From an uncultured Succiniclasticum sp. (GTDB taxonomy: Bacteria; Bacillota; Negativicutes; Acidaminococcales; Acidaminococcaceae), in assembly GCA_900544275.1 (NCBI GenBank), contig UQUU01000005.1:1-64000 (forward strand): DNA of 64,000 nucleotides, in the 5' to 3' direction. Positions within the stretch are counted from its first letter, which is position 1, and each line of letters starts with the position of its first letter. The notes under the pieces were generated by a model. The model searched no databases, was not told where the DNA came from, and saw nothing but the letters and a program-made list of their open reading frames with translations. A program made the translations under genes and the position numbers. Below are positions 1 to 8,895 of the stretch, piece after piece.

Positions 1-190
1 CAGGCGATTCGTTGATCAGTAGTTTCTTCTGTTAAGTTTTGAAGGCGCAGCCTTCAAGAAACGTATGAATGAGGGATTTTGTAGGTCCTGTTAGGAAGTG
101 TAGGGGAATGACGCGAGATAATACCGGAGTATATCGAGCGAATGAGCCGTAACACTGACGCCACAGGGACACAAAAGCGCCATTCAGAGA
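1..190 (+). other. rRNA operon spacer upstream of 5S
   Basis: Sequence directly upstream of the 5S gene with no open reading frame and no tRNA. It does not contain the conserved 3' end of 23S rRNA, so 23S must end to the left of the window. It is read as the 23S-5S internal transcribed spacer, which is an inference from position only. Confidence 0.6.
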
Positions 191-306
<116 letters not shown>

Positions 307-310
307 AGGA

Positions 311-347
311 AACCGCACTGCAGAGAATATCCGCAGTGCGGTTTTTT
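311..347 (+). terminator. Intrinsic terminator of the rRNA operon
   Basis: An 11-bp perfect stem (311-321 with 333-343, AACCGCACTGC and its complement) closes an 11-nt loop and runs into a T tract. It ends the 5S transcript. Confidence 0.93.
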
Positions 348-461
348 TGTATGCAAAACTTTGCTATGGCAATACGGTTCTTTCGTGCGTGAGATTTACT
401 GTTTACTAGCTGATTTCATACATTAACTTTACATAGTCCCTGTTTTTATAAGCGGGATTTG

Positions 462-470
462 TGTTATAAT
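462..470 (+). promoter_or_regulatory. Extended -10 promoter of the glycogen operon
   Basis: TG-T-TATAAT matches an extended -10 element; no good -35 is present 17 bp upstream, as is usual for this class. It sits about 100 bp before the glgC start and is the only good promoter between the 5S terminator and glgC. No operator is obvious in the AT-rich leader. Confidence 0.5.
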
Positions 471-572
471 GAAAAATAAGGATGTATGATTGTCTGTTTT
501 ACTTATTAATATAAATTCCTGTTAATTCTCTTGTTCAGATGCATATAACAGATGTGTAAGGGAGGCGCTGCA

Positions 573-1724
573 ATGCGGAAGAAAGAATGTCTGGCCATGA
601 TTTTGGCGGGAGGCAAGGGAAGCCGACTGGGGGTCTTAACGAAAAATGTGGCAAAACCGGCCGTATTATTCGGTGGAAAATATCGTATTATTGATTTCAC
701 CTTGAGTAATTGCCGGAATTCGGGGATTGAAACAGTAGGCATCCTGACGCAGTATCAGCCCTTGGAACTAAATTGGTATATCGGCAACGGAAGCAGTTGG
801 GACCTGGATTCGGAACATGGAGGGGTCTTTGTCCTGCCGCCGTATATAAATGATAACGATTCTTCTAATTGGTATCAGGGGACCGCGGATGCCATTTACC
901 AGAACCTTAATTTTATGGAGATGATCGATCCGGATTATGTGCTGGTTTTATCCGGGGATCACATTTATTCCATGGATTATTCCAAGATGCTGGCTTTCCA
1001 TAAAAAACACAAGGCAAAGGCCACGGTTAGTACGATTCAGGTGCCCTTAGCAGAAGCATCGCGTTTTGGTATTATGAATACGGACGCGACATTGCGGATT
1101 AAAGAGTTTGAAGAAAAGCCGAAGAATCCTAAGAGCACATTGGCCTCTATGGGCATTTATATTTTTAATAAAAATGTATTGAAAGAGTATTTGAAGGCAG
1201 ATGCGGGAGAAGCGGGTTCCGAGCATGACTTTGGTAAAAATATCATACCGAAAATGCTGGGGGACCAGTTGGCGGTATATGCTTATCCTTTTGAAGGCTA
1301 TTGGAAAGATGTGGGTACTTTTGAAAGTTTGTGGCAGGCAAATATGGATCTGTTAGATGATGAGCCGCCGTTGAGCCTGAATGATCCTGACTGGCGGGTT
1401 TATGCGGGCAACCAATCGCTGCCGCCGCACTATCTGGGCCCTAAGAGCAGCCTGCATAGTTCGCTGGTGGGCGAAGGAAGCGTCATTCTAGGGCGGGTAT
1501 CTCATTCCGTAATCTTTTATGATGTGGTGATCGAAGAAGGGGCTGCGGTGTCGGATTCGATCATAATGCCGGGTACAGTGATAGAAAAGAACAGTGTGGT
1601 TGAAAAAGCGATTATAGGAGAACGCTGCCATGTTTGTGCAGGGGCGATCATCCAAGGGCAGGAAAAACAGATCAAAGTCTATGGCAATGATCGAGAAATA
1701 AAGGCGGAAGAGGGGGCAGAATAA
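573..1724 (+). CDS. glgC: Glucose-1-phosphate adenylyltransferase
   Basis: Makes ADP-glucose from glucose-1-phosphate and ATP, the committed step of glycogen synthesis. 383 aa. The N-terminal nucleotidyltransferase domain carries the GGKGSRL pyrophosphorylase loop near residues 13-19, and a FEEKP sugar-phosphate binding segment follows at mid-length. The C-terminal third is a left-handed beta-helix of hexapeptide type (residues about 290-370). An in-frame ATG lies 21 nt earlier, but the AAGGGAGG ribosome binding site at 558-565 fits the ATG at 573. First gene of the glg operon; glgD starts 1 nt after the stop. Regulation by sugar phosphates is expected from the family, not seen here. Confidence 0.96.
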   Translation: MRKKECLAMILAGGKGSRLGVLTKNVAKPAVLFGGKYRIIDFTLSNCRNSGIETVGILTQYQPLELNWYIGNGSSWDLDSEHGGVFVLPPYINDNDSSNWYQGTADAIYQNLNFMEMIDPDYVLVLSGDHIYSMDYSKMLAFHKKHKAKATVSTIQVPLAEASRFGIMNTDATLRIKEFEEKPKNPKSTLASMGIYIFNKNVLKEYLKADAGEAGSEHDFGKNIIPKMLGDQLAVYAYPFEGYWKDVGTFESLWQANMDLLDDEPPLSLNDPDWRVYAGNQSLPPHYLGPKSSLHSSLVGEGSVILGRVSHSVIFYDVVIEEGAAVSDSIIMPGTVIEKNSVVEKAIIGERCHVCAGAIIQGQEKQIKVYGNDREIKAEEGAE

Positions 1725-1725
1725 G

Positions 1726-2835
1726 ATGAAGTCCATTTTAGGATTGATTAATTTAACTGGCTCTGACATGCTGAAAGAAATCAGTACAAAGCGTCCTTTA
1801 GCTTCCCAACCGTTTGCGGGGAAATTCCGTTTGATGGATTTTTCGTTAAGCGCTATGGTAAACGCAGGGGTGGATACAGTGGGGCTTATTCTTCCTTTCC
1901 ATTCCCGCTCTATCTTAGACCATGTCCGTTCGGCGAAAGAATGGAATCTGGCACATAAGCAACGTGGCTTATTTTATTTACCGGTAGATGAGGAAGAAGA
2001 GATCCTTCATCCTCAACAGAGCGACATAAGAACGTATCACAAAAATTTAAGGTATGTGGAGTTGGATTCCCGCCGTTATTTACTTCTTGCCGGGTGTGAT
2101 GTGATTTGCAATATTGATTATGAAAAGGTGTTGCATTTTCATCGGCGCCATAATGCAGATATTACAATGGTTTATAAAGTTATGGAAGAAGACAGTCCTG
2201 GATCAGGCTACCGCATAACCAACAGAGATTCTGGGCGGATCACCGGTATGGAAAAGGTGGAGGGTGGAAAACAGGGAGAGGCGCTGTTCTTAGGTTCTCT
2301 TCTGATTGACTGCGAACTTTTTATCAAAATGGTTCGCTGTGCTTACGAATTGGACCCGCTGAAATCTTTTAATGAAGTGTTGGCAAGAAACGTGGGCAGT
2401 CTGAGGGTCTTTGGCTTCCCGTATGAAGGGTACGCCAAACGGATCAATTCCCTGTCGTCTTATTATCAGGCAAACATGGATATGCTGCATCAGGAAAACT
2501 GGCGGGAAATATTTAATCGTGACCGGCGTATTTTTACTAAAATAAAAGACGAAGCGCCGGCTAAATATATGGAAGCGGCTAAAGTCAATAATTCTCTTAT
2601 TGCCAACGGATGTATCATTGAGGGAACGGTGGAAAACAGCATTCTGTTCCGCAAAGTACGGATAGGAAGAAACGCTGTGATACGCAACAGTATCATTATG
2701 CAAAACACAACTGTCGGGGAAGATGCGTTTTTGAATTATGTTGTTTGCGATAAAGACAGGGATATCCAGCAAGAAGCCATCCTGGAAGGCACAAAAGAAG
2801 AACTGTTGTGTATTGTAAAATATGAGGTTCTATAG
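1726..2835 (+). CDS. glgD: GlgD, non-catalytic ADP-glucose pyrophosphorylase subunit
   Basis: 369-aa paralogue of GlgC that pairs with it in Bacillota; the GlgC/GlgD complex is more active than GlgC alone in studied species. The N-terminus lacks the GGxGxRL nucleotide loop that GlgC has (LINLTGSDMLKEI stands in its place), supporting a regulatory or structural role. The sugar-nucleotide fold and the C-terminal hexapeptide repeats remain (for example NSILF and NSIIM segments near residues 305-325). Start ATG lies 1 nt behind the glgC stop with a G-rich ribosome binding site inside the glgC end, so the two are probably translationally coupled. Confidence 0.93.
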   Translation: MKSILGLINLTGSDMLKEISTKRPLASQPFAGKFRLMDFSLSAMVNAGVDTVGLILPFHSRSILDHVRSAKEWNLAHKQRGLFYLPVDEEEEILHPQQSDIRTYHKNLRYVELDSRRYLLLAGCDVICNIDYEKVLHFHRRHNADITMVYKVMEEDSPGSGYRITNRDSGRITGMEKVEGGKQGEALFLGSLLIDCELFIKMVRCAYELDPLKSFNEVLARNVGSLRVFGFPYEGYAKRINSLSSYYQANMDMLHQENWREIFNRDRRIFTKIKDEAPAKYMEAAKVNNSLIANGCIIEGTVENSILFRKVRIGRNAVIRNSIIMQNTTVGEDAFLNYVVCDKDRDIQQEAILEGTKEELLCIVKYEVL

Positions 2836-2956
2836 GTAAAAGCGGTCCGGCAGAATAAGGCTTTACCATAAAAACAGGGATTCGCTATGCTTGGGTAAAT
2901 AAACAGGCGAATAAATGCTTGATAAACAAATATAATAGGATGGGTTAAAATCAGTT

Positions 2957-5371
2957 ATGAAATCTTGGAAATCAAAAAAAGCGTTTAAAGAGTTATTTCT
3001 GGAAAAAGCAGAGGTTTTGTTTGGCAAAGCTCCCAGGGCCTTAAATAAACAGGAAGTATATCGCATTTTAGTATCCATGGTACAGGATCTGGCAGCAGAT
3101 GACTGGACCAAAACAGTGAATACCTATGATGAGAAAAAAGTACGTCAGGTCTACTATTTTTCCATAGAATTTTTGTTGGGACGGCTTCTGAATGTGAATC
3201 TGCTGAATTGTGAGGCGGAAACCATTTGTCGTAATGCGTTGAAAGACCTGGGCTTTAATCTGGATCAGATCCTTCCGGAAGAGGAGGATCCCGGATTGGG
3301 TAACGGGGGATTGGGCCGCCTGGCCGCCTGCTTTCTAGATTCTTTGGCAGCCTTGCAATTGCCCGGACACGGCTGCGGTATCAGATACCAGTATGGTTTA
3401 TTTGACCAGCGTATTGTGGACGGGCAGCAGGTAGAGCTGCCGGATGCCTGGCTGCAAAATGGTTTTCCCTGGGAAACAAAGCGGGCGGATAAAGCCGTGG
3501 ATGTACGATTTTACGGTAATGCATACATGGTTCCGGGGCGTAATGGAAAGCTGGTTTGCGTACATGAACATTTTTGTACGGTGCGGGCTGTTCCCTATGA
3601 TGTACCGATCCTGGGCTATCACAACAATACGGTAAATACCCTGAGGCTTTGGCGGGCGGAGTATACCAGAGCAGGTATGTATGATCAGCTCAGGTATGGA
3701 GATTATCGCAGGGCGCTGCGTTACAAAGATGTGGCACAGCAGCTTTCCCGCTTCCTGTATCCCGATGATTCTACCCATGAGGGACGTAAATTGCGCCTGA
3801 TGCAGGAATATTTCTTTGTTTCCGCCGGATTACAAAGTATTATGCGGCATTTCAAAATTCACTACAGTTCGGCAGAAGATTTCGATCAATACATAGCTTT
3901 GCATATTAATGATACTCATCCGTCGCTTGTGATACCGGAGTTAATGCGCATTCTGATGGACGAGGAAGGGTTAAGCTGGGAGCATGCCTGGGAGATCACG
4001 ACAAATTCTGTGGCCTATACGAACCACACCGTTATGCCGGAAGCCCTGGAGCGCTGGCCGTTGCCTCTGTTTAAAGAGTTGCTTCCGCGTATTTATTTAA
4101 TTGTAGAGGAAATCAACCGGCGTTGGCTGGAGGCGGTAGCACAGCGTTATCCGGGCAAAACTGAAAAAGCCCGGGAAGTGGCTATTTTATGGAATAACCA
4201 GGTTCGCATGGCAAATCTGGCCATCGTGGGAAGTCATAGTGTGAATGGGGTGGCGCCTTTGCATTCCGAGATCTTGCGGAATAAAACGCTGCATCCTTTA
4301 TACGAATGGTTTCCGGAGCGCTTTAACAATAAAACAAACGGGGTCAGTCATCGACGTTGGCTGGTAAGCGCGAATCCCCAGCTGACCGATCTGATCAATG
4401 AGACGATAGGGGATCATTGGATCAAAACACCCCAAAGGTTATGGGAGCTGGAAGCTTTCAGTAAAGACCCGGCTTTTCTGGAAAAACTGGCACAGGTGAA
4501 GCAGCAGCGCAAAGAAATGTTGGCGGATTATGTGTATAAGACCAAGCAGATCATAATTGACCCCCGGTCTATTTTCGATATCCATGTTAAACGTATGCAT
4601 ATGTATAAACGGCAGCTGCTGAATATCTTACATGTTTATCGTTTATATCTTGATCTGCTGAATAATCCGACTATGGATTTCGTCCCCCAGACGTTTATTT
4701 TTGGAGGGAAAGCGGCGGCCGGCTATGGCGAAGCAAAAATCACGATCAAACTGATCAACACGGTTGCGTCTTTGATTGATCAGGATGAACGGGTTACCGG
4801 ATTGATCAAAGTCCTGTTTTTGGAAAACTATAATGTTTCTCTGGGACAGCTCCTGTTTCCGGCTGCGGATGTCAGTGAACAGATTTCCACTGCGGGTAAA
4901 GAGGCTTCCGGTACGGGCAATATGAAATTTATGCTGAATGGCGCGATCACGTTGGGGACAATGGACGGCGCCAATGTAGAGATCCACAGGGAGGTGGGTG
5001 ATGCCCACAGCGTGATTTTTGGCTTACGGGCCGAAGAAGTGGAACGATATTATCAAGAGGGCGGTTATTCTTCCCGACAGTTATTTGGTAAAGATGAGAA
5101 AATTCGTGAAACCCTGGGTGTGTTGGAAGAAAACCCCATGTTTGGACAGCTGCGGGAGGATTTATTGGATCGGAACGATGAATTCTTTGTGTTGAAAGAC
5201 TTTACATCTTATTGCGAGGCGCAGAAAGAGATTCAGAAACGCTACGGGGATCGGGCCGGATGGTATCAGTCCAGTACGGTAAATATTGCTCATGCCGGAT
5301 ATTTCTCCAGTGATCGTACGATTGAGGAATATGCGCGGGAAATCTGGCAGCTTCGTCCGGAAAAAATTTAA
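2957..5371 (+). CDS. glgP: Glycogen phosphorylase
   Basis: Releases glucose-1-phosphate from alpha-1,4-glucan ends using phosphate. 804 aa, the usual length for GT35 enzymes. The GxGGLGRLAACFLDS segment lies near residues 115-130, and the PLP-binding lysine is in EASGTGNMK at about residue 657. It follows glgD after a 121-nt gap which holds a TATAAT-like element at 2931-2936 without a clear -35, so a weak internal promoter is possible. Presence beside the synthetic genes shows that both storage and mobilisation are encoded in one cluster. Confidence 0.96.
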   Translation: MKSWKSKKAFKELFLEKAEVLFGKAPRALNKQEVYRILVSMVQDLAADDWTKTVNTYDEKKVRQVYYFSIEFLLGRLLNVNLLNCEAETICRNALKDLGFNLDQILPEEEDPGLGNGGLGRLAACFLDSLAALQLPGHGCGIRYQYGLFDQRIVDGQQVELPDAWLQNGFPWETKRADKAVDVRFYGNAYMVPGRNGKLVCVHEHFCTVRAVPYDVPILGYHNNTVNTLRLWRAEYTRAGMYDQLRYGDYRRALRYKDVAQQLSRFLYPDDSTHEGRKLRLMQEYFFVSAGLQSIMRHFKIHYSSAEDFDQYIALHINDTHPSLVIPELMRILMDEEGLSWEHAWEITTNSVAYTNHTVMPEALERWPLPLFKELLPRIYLIVEEINRRWLEAVAQRYPGKTEKAREVAILWNNQVRMANLAIVGSHSVNGVAPLHSEILRNKTLHPLYEWFPERFNNKTNGVSHRRWLVSANPQLTDLINETIGDHWIKTPQRLWELEAFSKDPAFLEKLAQVKQQRKEMLADYVYKTKQIIIDPRSIFDIHVKRMHMYKRQLLNILHVYRLYLDLLNNPTMDFVPQTFIFGGKAAAGYGEAKITIKLINTVASLIDQDERVTGLIKVLFLENYNVSLGQLLFPAADVSEQISTAGKEASGTGNMKFMLNGAITLGTMDGANVEIHREVGDAHSVIFGLRAEEVERYYQEGGYSSRQLFGKDEKIRETLGVLEENPMFGQLREDLLDRNDEFFVLKDFTSYCEAQKEIQKRYGDRAGWYQSSTVNIAHAGYFSSDRTIEEYAREIWQLRPEKI

Positions 5372-5413
5372 GCGGACTAAACGTAACAGGTTGGAGTATT
5401 GTGAGGTGTTATC

Positions 5414-7345
5414 ATGCGAATCAGTGCCATTGATGCCTACAGCACGTACTTATTTCATCAGGGAACAAATTTTAACAGCGACCGGCTGTTTGGGGCGCAT
5501 TTTTTAAGCTGGCGCCGCAAACCGGCAGTACGGTTTTGTGTATGGGCACCTCATGCGCGACAAATCAGTGTGGTCGGCGATTTTAATCAATGGGATCCGA
5601 CCGCGACACCGATGCAAAGAACGGAGGTAGACCAGGATATTTGGGCGGCCTATGTGCCGGGTCTGCCGGAAGGCGCCTTATATAAATACGCGATTACCGG
5701 TCCGTCCGGGGAAATTTGCTTCAAAAGCGACCCCTATGGATTTGCTGCCGAGGTGCGTCCTCACACTGCGTCGAAAGTTTCGCGTTTGCGTTATGTCTGG
5801 CGCGATCAAAAATGGCTGAAAAATCGGGGAAACTATGATTCTTATCATAGTCCGATGCTGATTTATGAAATGCATCCGGGTTCCTGGCGCAGAGGCGAAG
5901 GCGGCAAAGAGCTCAGTTATCGGGAGATCGCGGAGCCGTTGGTTCGCTATCTGACAGAAATGCACTATACCCATGTGGAATTAATGCCTTTATGCGAATA
6001 TCCTTTTGATGGTTCATGGGGCTACCAGGCAACGGGATATTTTGCGGCGACAAGCCGGTATGGGGAGCCGGAAGATCTGATGTATCTGATTGACGAACTT
6101 CATCGACAGGGCATCGGTGTAATTTTAGACTGGGTGCCGGGGCATTTTTGCAAAGATGCACATGGACTCAGACGCTTTGACGGAGACACCCTGTATGAGT
6201 CCGGCAACCCGCAATTGGCGGAGAATAAAGACTGGGATACGCTGAACTTTGATTATGGACGCCCGGAAGTACGCAGCTTTTTGATTTCCAGCGCCTGCTT
6301 CTGGCTGGAACAATTCCATTTAGATGGATTGCGCATTGATTCCGTCGCTAACATGCTGTACCTTGATTATGGGAAAAAACAGGGAGACTGGTGGCCTAAC
6401 CGATTGGGAGGCCGAGAAAACCTGGAGGCGGTGGAGTTTTTACAGGTCCTGAACAAAGCCGTGTTTGCGCTCCGGCCGCAGACGCTGATGATCGCGGAAG
6501 AATCCACGTCCTGGCCCCTGGTGTCCAAACCGACAGAACAAGGGGGTCTGGGCTTTAATTACAAGTGGAATATGGGCTGGATGAATGATCTGCTCCAATA
6601 TACCGCCGCTGATTTTGGTCAGAGAAGTCAGATGCACGATCACCTTACTTTTTCCTTATGTTACGCTTTTGCAGAAAACTTCATCCTGCCCTTAAGTCAT
6701 GATGAGGTAGTGCACGGTAAACGTTCGCTTTTGGACAAAATGCCGGGGGATTATTGGCAAAAATTTGCCGGTTTGCGGGCTTTTTATGGCTATTGGATGA
6801 GCCATCCGGGGAAAAAACTTTTGTTTATGGGCGGCGAATTCGGACAATTTATTGAGTGGAAATTCGATGACAGCCTTGACTGGCATTTATTGGATTACCC
6901 GATGCATAAACAACTGCACGACTATGTTCGGGCGCTGAATGCATTTTATGCAGCACATCCGGAATTTTGGGAAATTGACGATGACTGGAAGGGGTTTGAG
7001 TGGATCAGTTGTGATGACCGGAAAAACAGCGTGATCAGTTATTATCGTCGCCGTAAAGAAAAAAAAGGGAAGCGGGAAGAAACCATCGTAATCTGTAACT
7101 TTACGCCTCAGGTTCTTGCTGACTACCGTATTGGCGTGGACACGCCGGGAGAGTATACAGAAGTGTTCAACAGCGATGCAAGCCGATTTGGCGGTTCCGA
7201 TGTAAAAAATGCCTCCGCTTTGCGGAGCGAGGCTGTTCCCTGGCATGGGAGAAAGCAGTCTCTGGCAGTCACATTGCCGCCGCTGGCCATTTTATATTTA
7301 AAAGAAGTAAAAAAAGCAGAAAGGGGAGAGAGTCATGGCGTTTAA
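5414..7345 (+). CDS. glgB: 1,4-alpha-glucan branching enzyme
   Basis: Adds alpha-1,6 branches to the growing glucan. 643 aa. An N-terminal CBM48-like beta domain (residues about 35-125, FCVWAPHA and VVGDFNQWD) precedes the GH13 barrel. Catalytic residues are visible: nucleophile Asp309 in DGLRIDS, acid/base Glu362 in IAEES, and the conserved LSHDEVVHGK segment with the transition-state Asp. The C-terminal beta domain follows. Start ATG at 5414 sits behind GTGAGGTG. The end overlaps glgA by 11 nt, implying translational coupling. Confidence 0.96.
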   Translation: MRISAIDAYSTYLFHQGTNFNSDRLFGAHFLSWRRKPAVRFCVWAPHARQISVVGDFNQWDPTATPMQRTEVDQDIWAAYVPGLPEGALYKYAITGPSGEICFKSDPYGFAAEVRPHTASKVSRLRYVWRDQKWLKNRGNYDSYHSPMLIYEMHPGSWRRGEGGKELSYREIAEPLVRYLTEMHYTHVELMPLCEYPFDGSWGYQATGYFAATSRYGEPEDLMYLIDELHRQGIGVILDWVPGHFCKDAHGLRRFDGDTLYESGNPQLAENKDWDTLNFDYGRPEVRSFLISSACFWLEQFHLDGLRIDSVANMLYLDYGKKQGDWWPNRLGGRENLEAVEFLQVLNKAVFALRPQTLMIAEESTSWPLVSKPTEQGGLGFNYKWNMGWMNDLLQYTAADFGQRSQMHDHLTFSLCYAFAENFILPLSHDEVVHGKRSLLDKMPGDYWQKFAGLRAFYGYWMSHPGKKLLFMGGEFGQFIEWKFDDSLDWHLLDYPMHKQLHDYVRALNAFYAAHPEFWEIDDDWKGFEWISCDDRKNSVISYYRRRKEKKGKREETIVICNFTPQVLADYRIGVDTPGEYTEVFNSDASRFGGSDVKNASALRSEAVPWHGRKQSLAVTLPPLAILYLKEVKKAERGESHGV

Positions 7346-8819
7346 GGTACTATTCGTGGCAGCAGAAGCGGCCCCGTTTGTTAAGACCGGGGGACTGGCG
7401 GATGTGATGGGCGCGCTGCCGCAAGAAATGCAAAAACTGGGGATAGAACCGGCGTTGGTCCTCCCCAAGTATCCGGCGGTGGAAAAAAACTATGGCAAAG
7501 AGCTGAAAACCGTTTATACCGGACGCATCAACCTGGCCTGGCGCAATCAGTACATCGGTGTGGAAAAGCTGCTGCTCAATGGTCTGCCGGTGTATTTTAT
7601 CGACAATGAATTTTATTTTAAACGAGAGGCATTATATGGCTATGGCGATGATGCGGAACGGTTTGCGTATTTTTCCCGGGCCGTATTGTCCATGTTGCCC
7701 TGTATCGATTTTAAACCGGATATCATCCATACCAATGACTGGCATACGGGCCTGGTAGGGGTATATTTAAAGGAAGAATTCATGAAGGATCCCTATTATC
7801 GGGGCCTGAAAAATATTTTTACCATTCATAATTTAAAATATCAGGGGATCTTCGGCCGGGACATTGTCGAAGATGTGTTGGGGCTGCCCCTGCGCCTGAT
7901 GCATAATGGGAATCTTGCCAATGACGGCGATGTGAATTTTATGAAAGCGGGTATGTGCTATGCCGACTATATCACTACGGTGAGCCGTACCTATGCGGAG
8001 GAGATCCGCTATTCCTATTTTGGTGAGGGGCTGCAGGATTATGTGGCTCTGTGCGCCGGAAAAATTACCGGAATTTTGAATGGGGTGGATCAAAAGGCTT
8101 ATGACCCTCACACCGATCCTTTTATCAAGACTCACTTTACCGATAAAAGTGTATTTGCCCGGAAACCGCAGAATAAAGAAGCGCTGCAAAAAGAGTTAAA
8201 TTTACCTGTAAACCGTGAGATCCCGATATTGGCCATGGTTACCCGGCTGGTGGAAGCGAAAGGGTTAGATCTGATCCTTCGCATCATGGATGAACTGCTG
8301 CAGGAAGACATTCAACTGATTGTGGTAGGAACCGGCGATGACCGTTATGTAAAAGAACTGCAGGCGCTGGCTTTGCGAAATTCGGATCGGGTTTCCGTCA
8401 ACATCTTGTTTGATGAAGGGCTGGCCCACCGGGTGTACGCCGGTTCGGATCTGTTTCTCATGCCTTCCCGTTATGAAGCCTGTGGCTTGAGCCAGATGAT
8501 CGCCATGCGTTACGGGACGGTTCCGGTGGTTCGGGAAACCGGCGGTCTGAAAGATTCGGTCACCGATTTTGAGAAATTTACCAACCAGGAAGGAAATGGT
8601 CTGAGTTTCTTTAACTTTAATGCTCATGAATTGCTGTTCACGGTGAAACGGGGGCTAAGCTATTATGCGGAAAAGCCAATCTGGAAAAAATTGGTGCTCA
8701 ATGCGATGAGAAGCGACAATAGTTGGGAAAATGCAGCCAAAGCTTATGCATCGCTGTATGAAAAAGTCCTTCATGGCAACCGACGCATGGCCGGACCAAA
8801 GCAGAAATCGGGCGAATGA
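7335..8819 (+). CDS. glgA: Glycogen synthase (ADP-glucose)
   Basis: GT5 enzyme that elongates alpha-1,4-glucan chains from ADP-glucose. 494 aa. The N-terminal KTGGLADV motif has the ADP-glucose binding lysine at residue 17; the C-terminal lobe has the PSRYEACGLSQMIAMRYGT segment typical of the family and the glycine-rich TGGL after it. AAGGGGAGAG upstream is a strong ribosome binding site lying inside the 3' end of glgB. With GlgC, GlgD and GlgB it completes the synthetic pathway. Confidence 0.96.
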   Translation: MAFKVLFVAAEAAPFVKTGGLADVMGALPQEMQKLGIEPALVLPKYPAVEKNYGKELKTVYTGRINLAWRNQYIGVEKLLLNGLPVYFIDNEFYFKREALYGYGDDAERFAYFSRAVLSMLPCIDFKPDIIHTNDWHTGLVGVYLKEEFMKDPYYRGLKNIFTIHNLKYQGIFGRDIVEDVLGLPLRLMHNGNLANDGDVNFMKAGMCYADYITTVSRTYAEEIRYSYFGEGLQDYVALCAGKITGILNGVDQKAYDPHTDPFIKTHFTDKSVFARKPQNKEALQKELNLPVNREIPILAMVTRLVEAKGLDLILRIMDELLQEDIQLIVVGTGDDRYVKELQALALRNSDRVSVNILFDEGLAHRVYAGSDLFLMPSRYEACGLSQMIAMRYGTVPVVRETGGLKDSVTDFEKFTNQEGNGLSFFNFNAHELLFTVKRGLSYYAEKPIWKKLVLNAMRSDNSWENAAKAYASLYEKVLHGNRRMAGPKQKSGE

Positions 8820-8895
8820 ATCTTCAGAGCGAAATTACTTCTGTTCAGGCAGAATTTTTCGCTCTCTATTTTATTTCATGGGAGGCGTATTGCTT

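Noticed and set aside
8731..8895. N-terminal extension of the GH13-GH77 protein
   Set aside because: It overlaps glgA, reads as unstructured sequence, and a good ribosome binding site favours the start at 8896.
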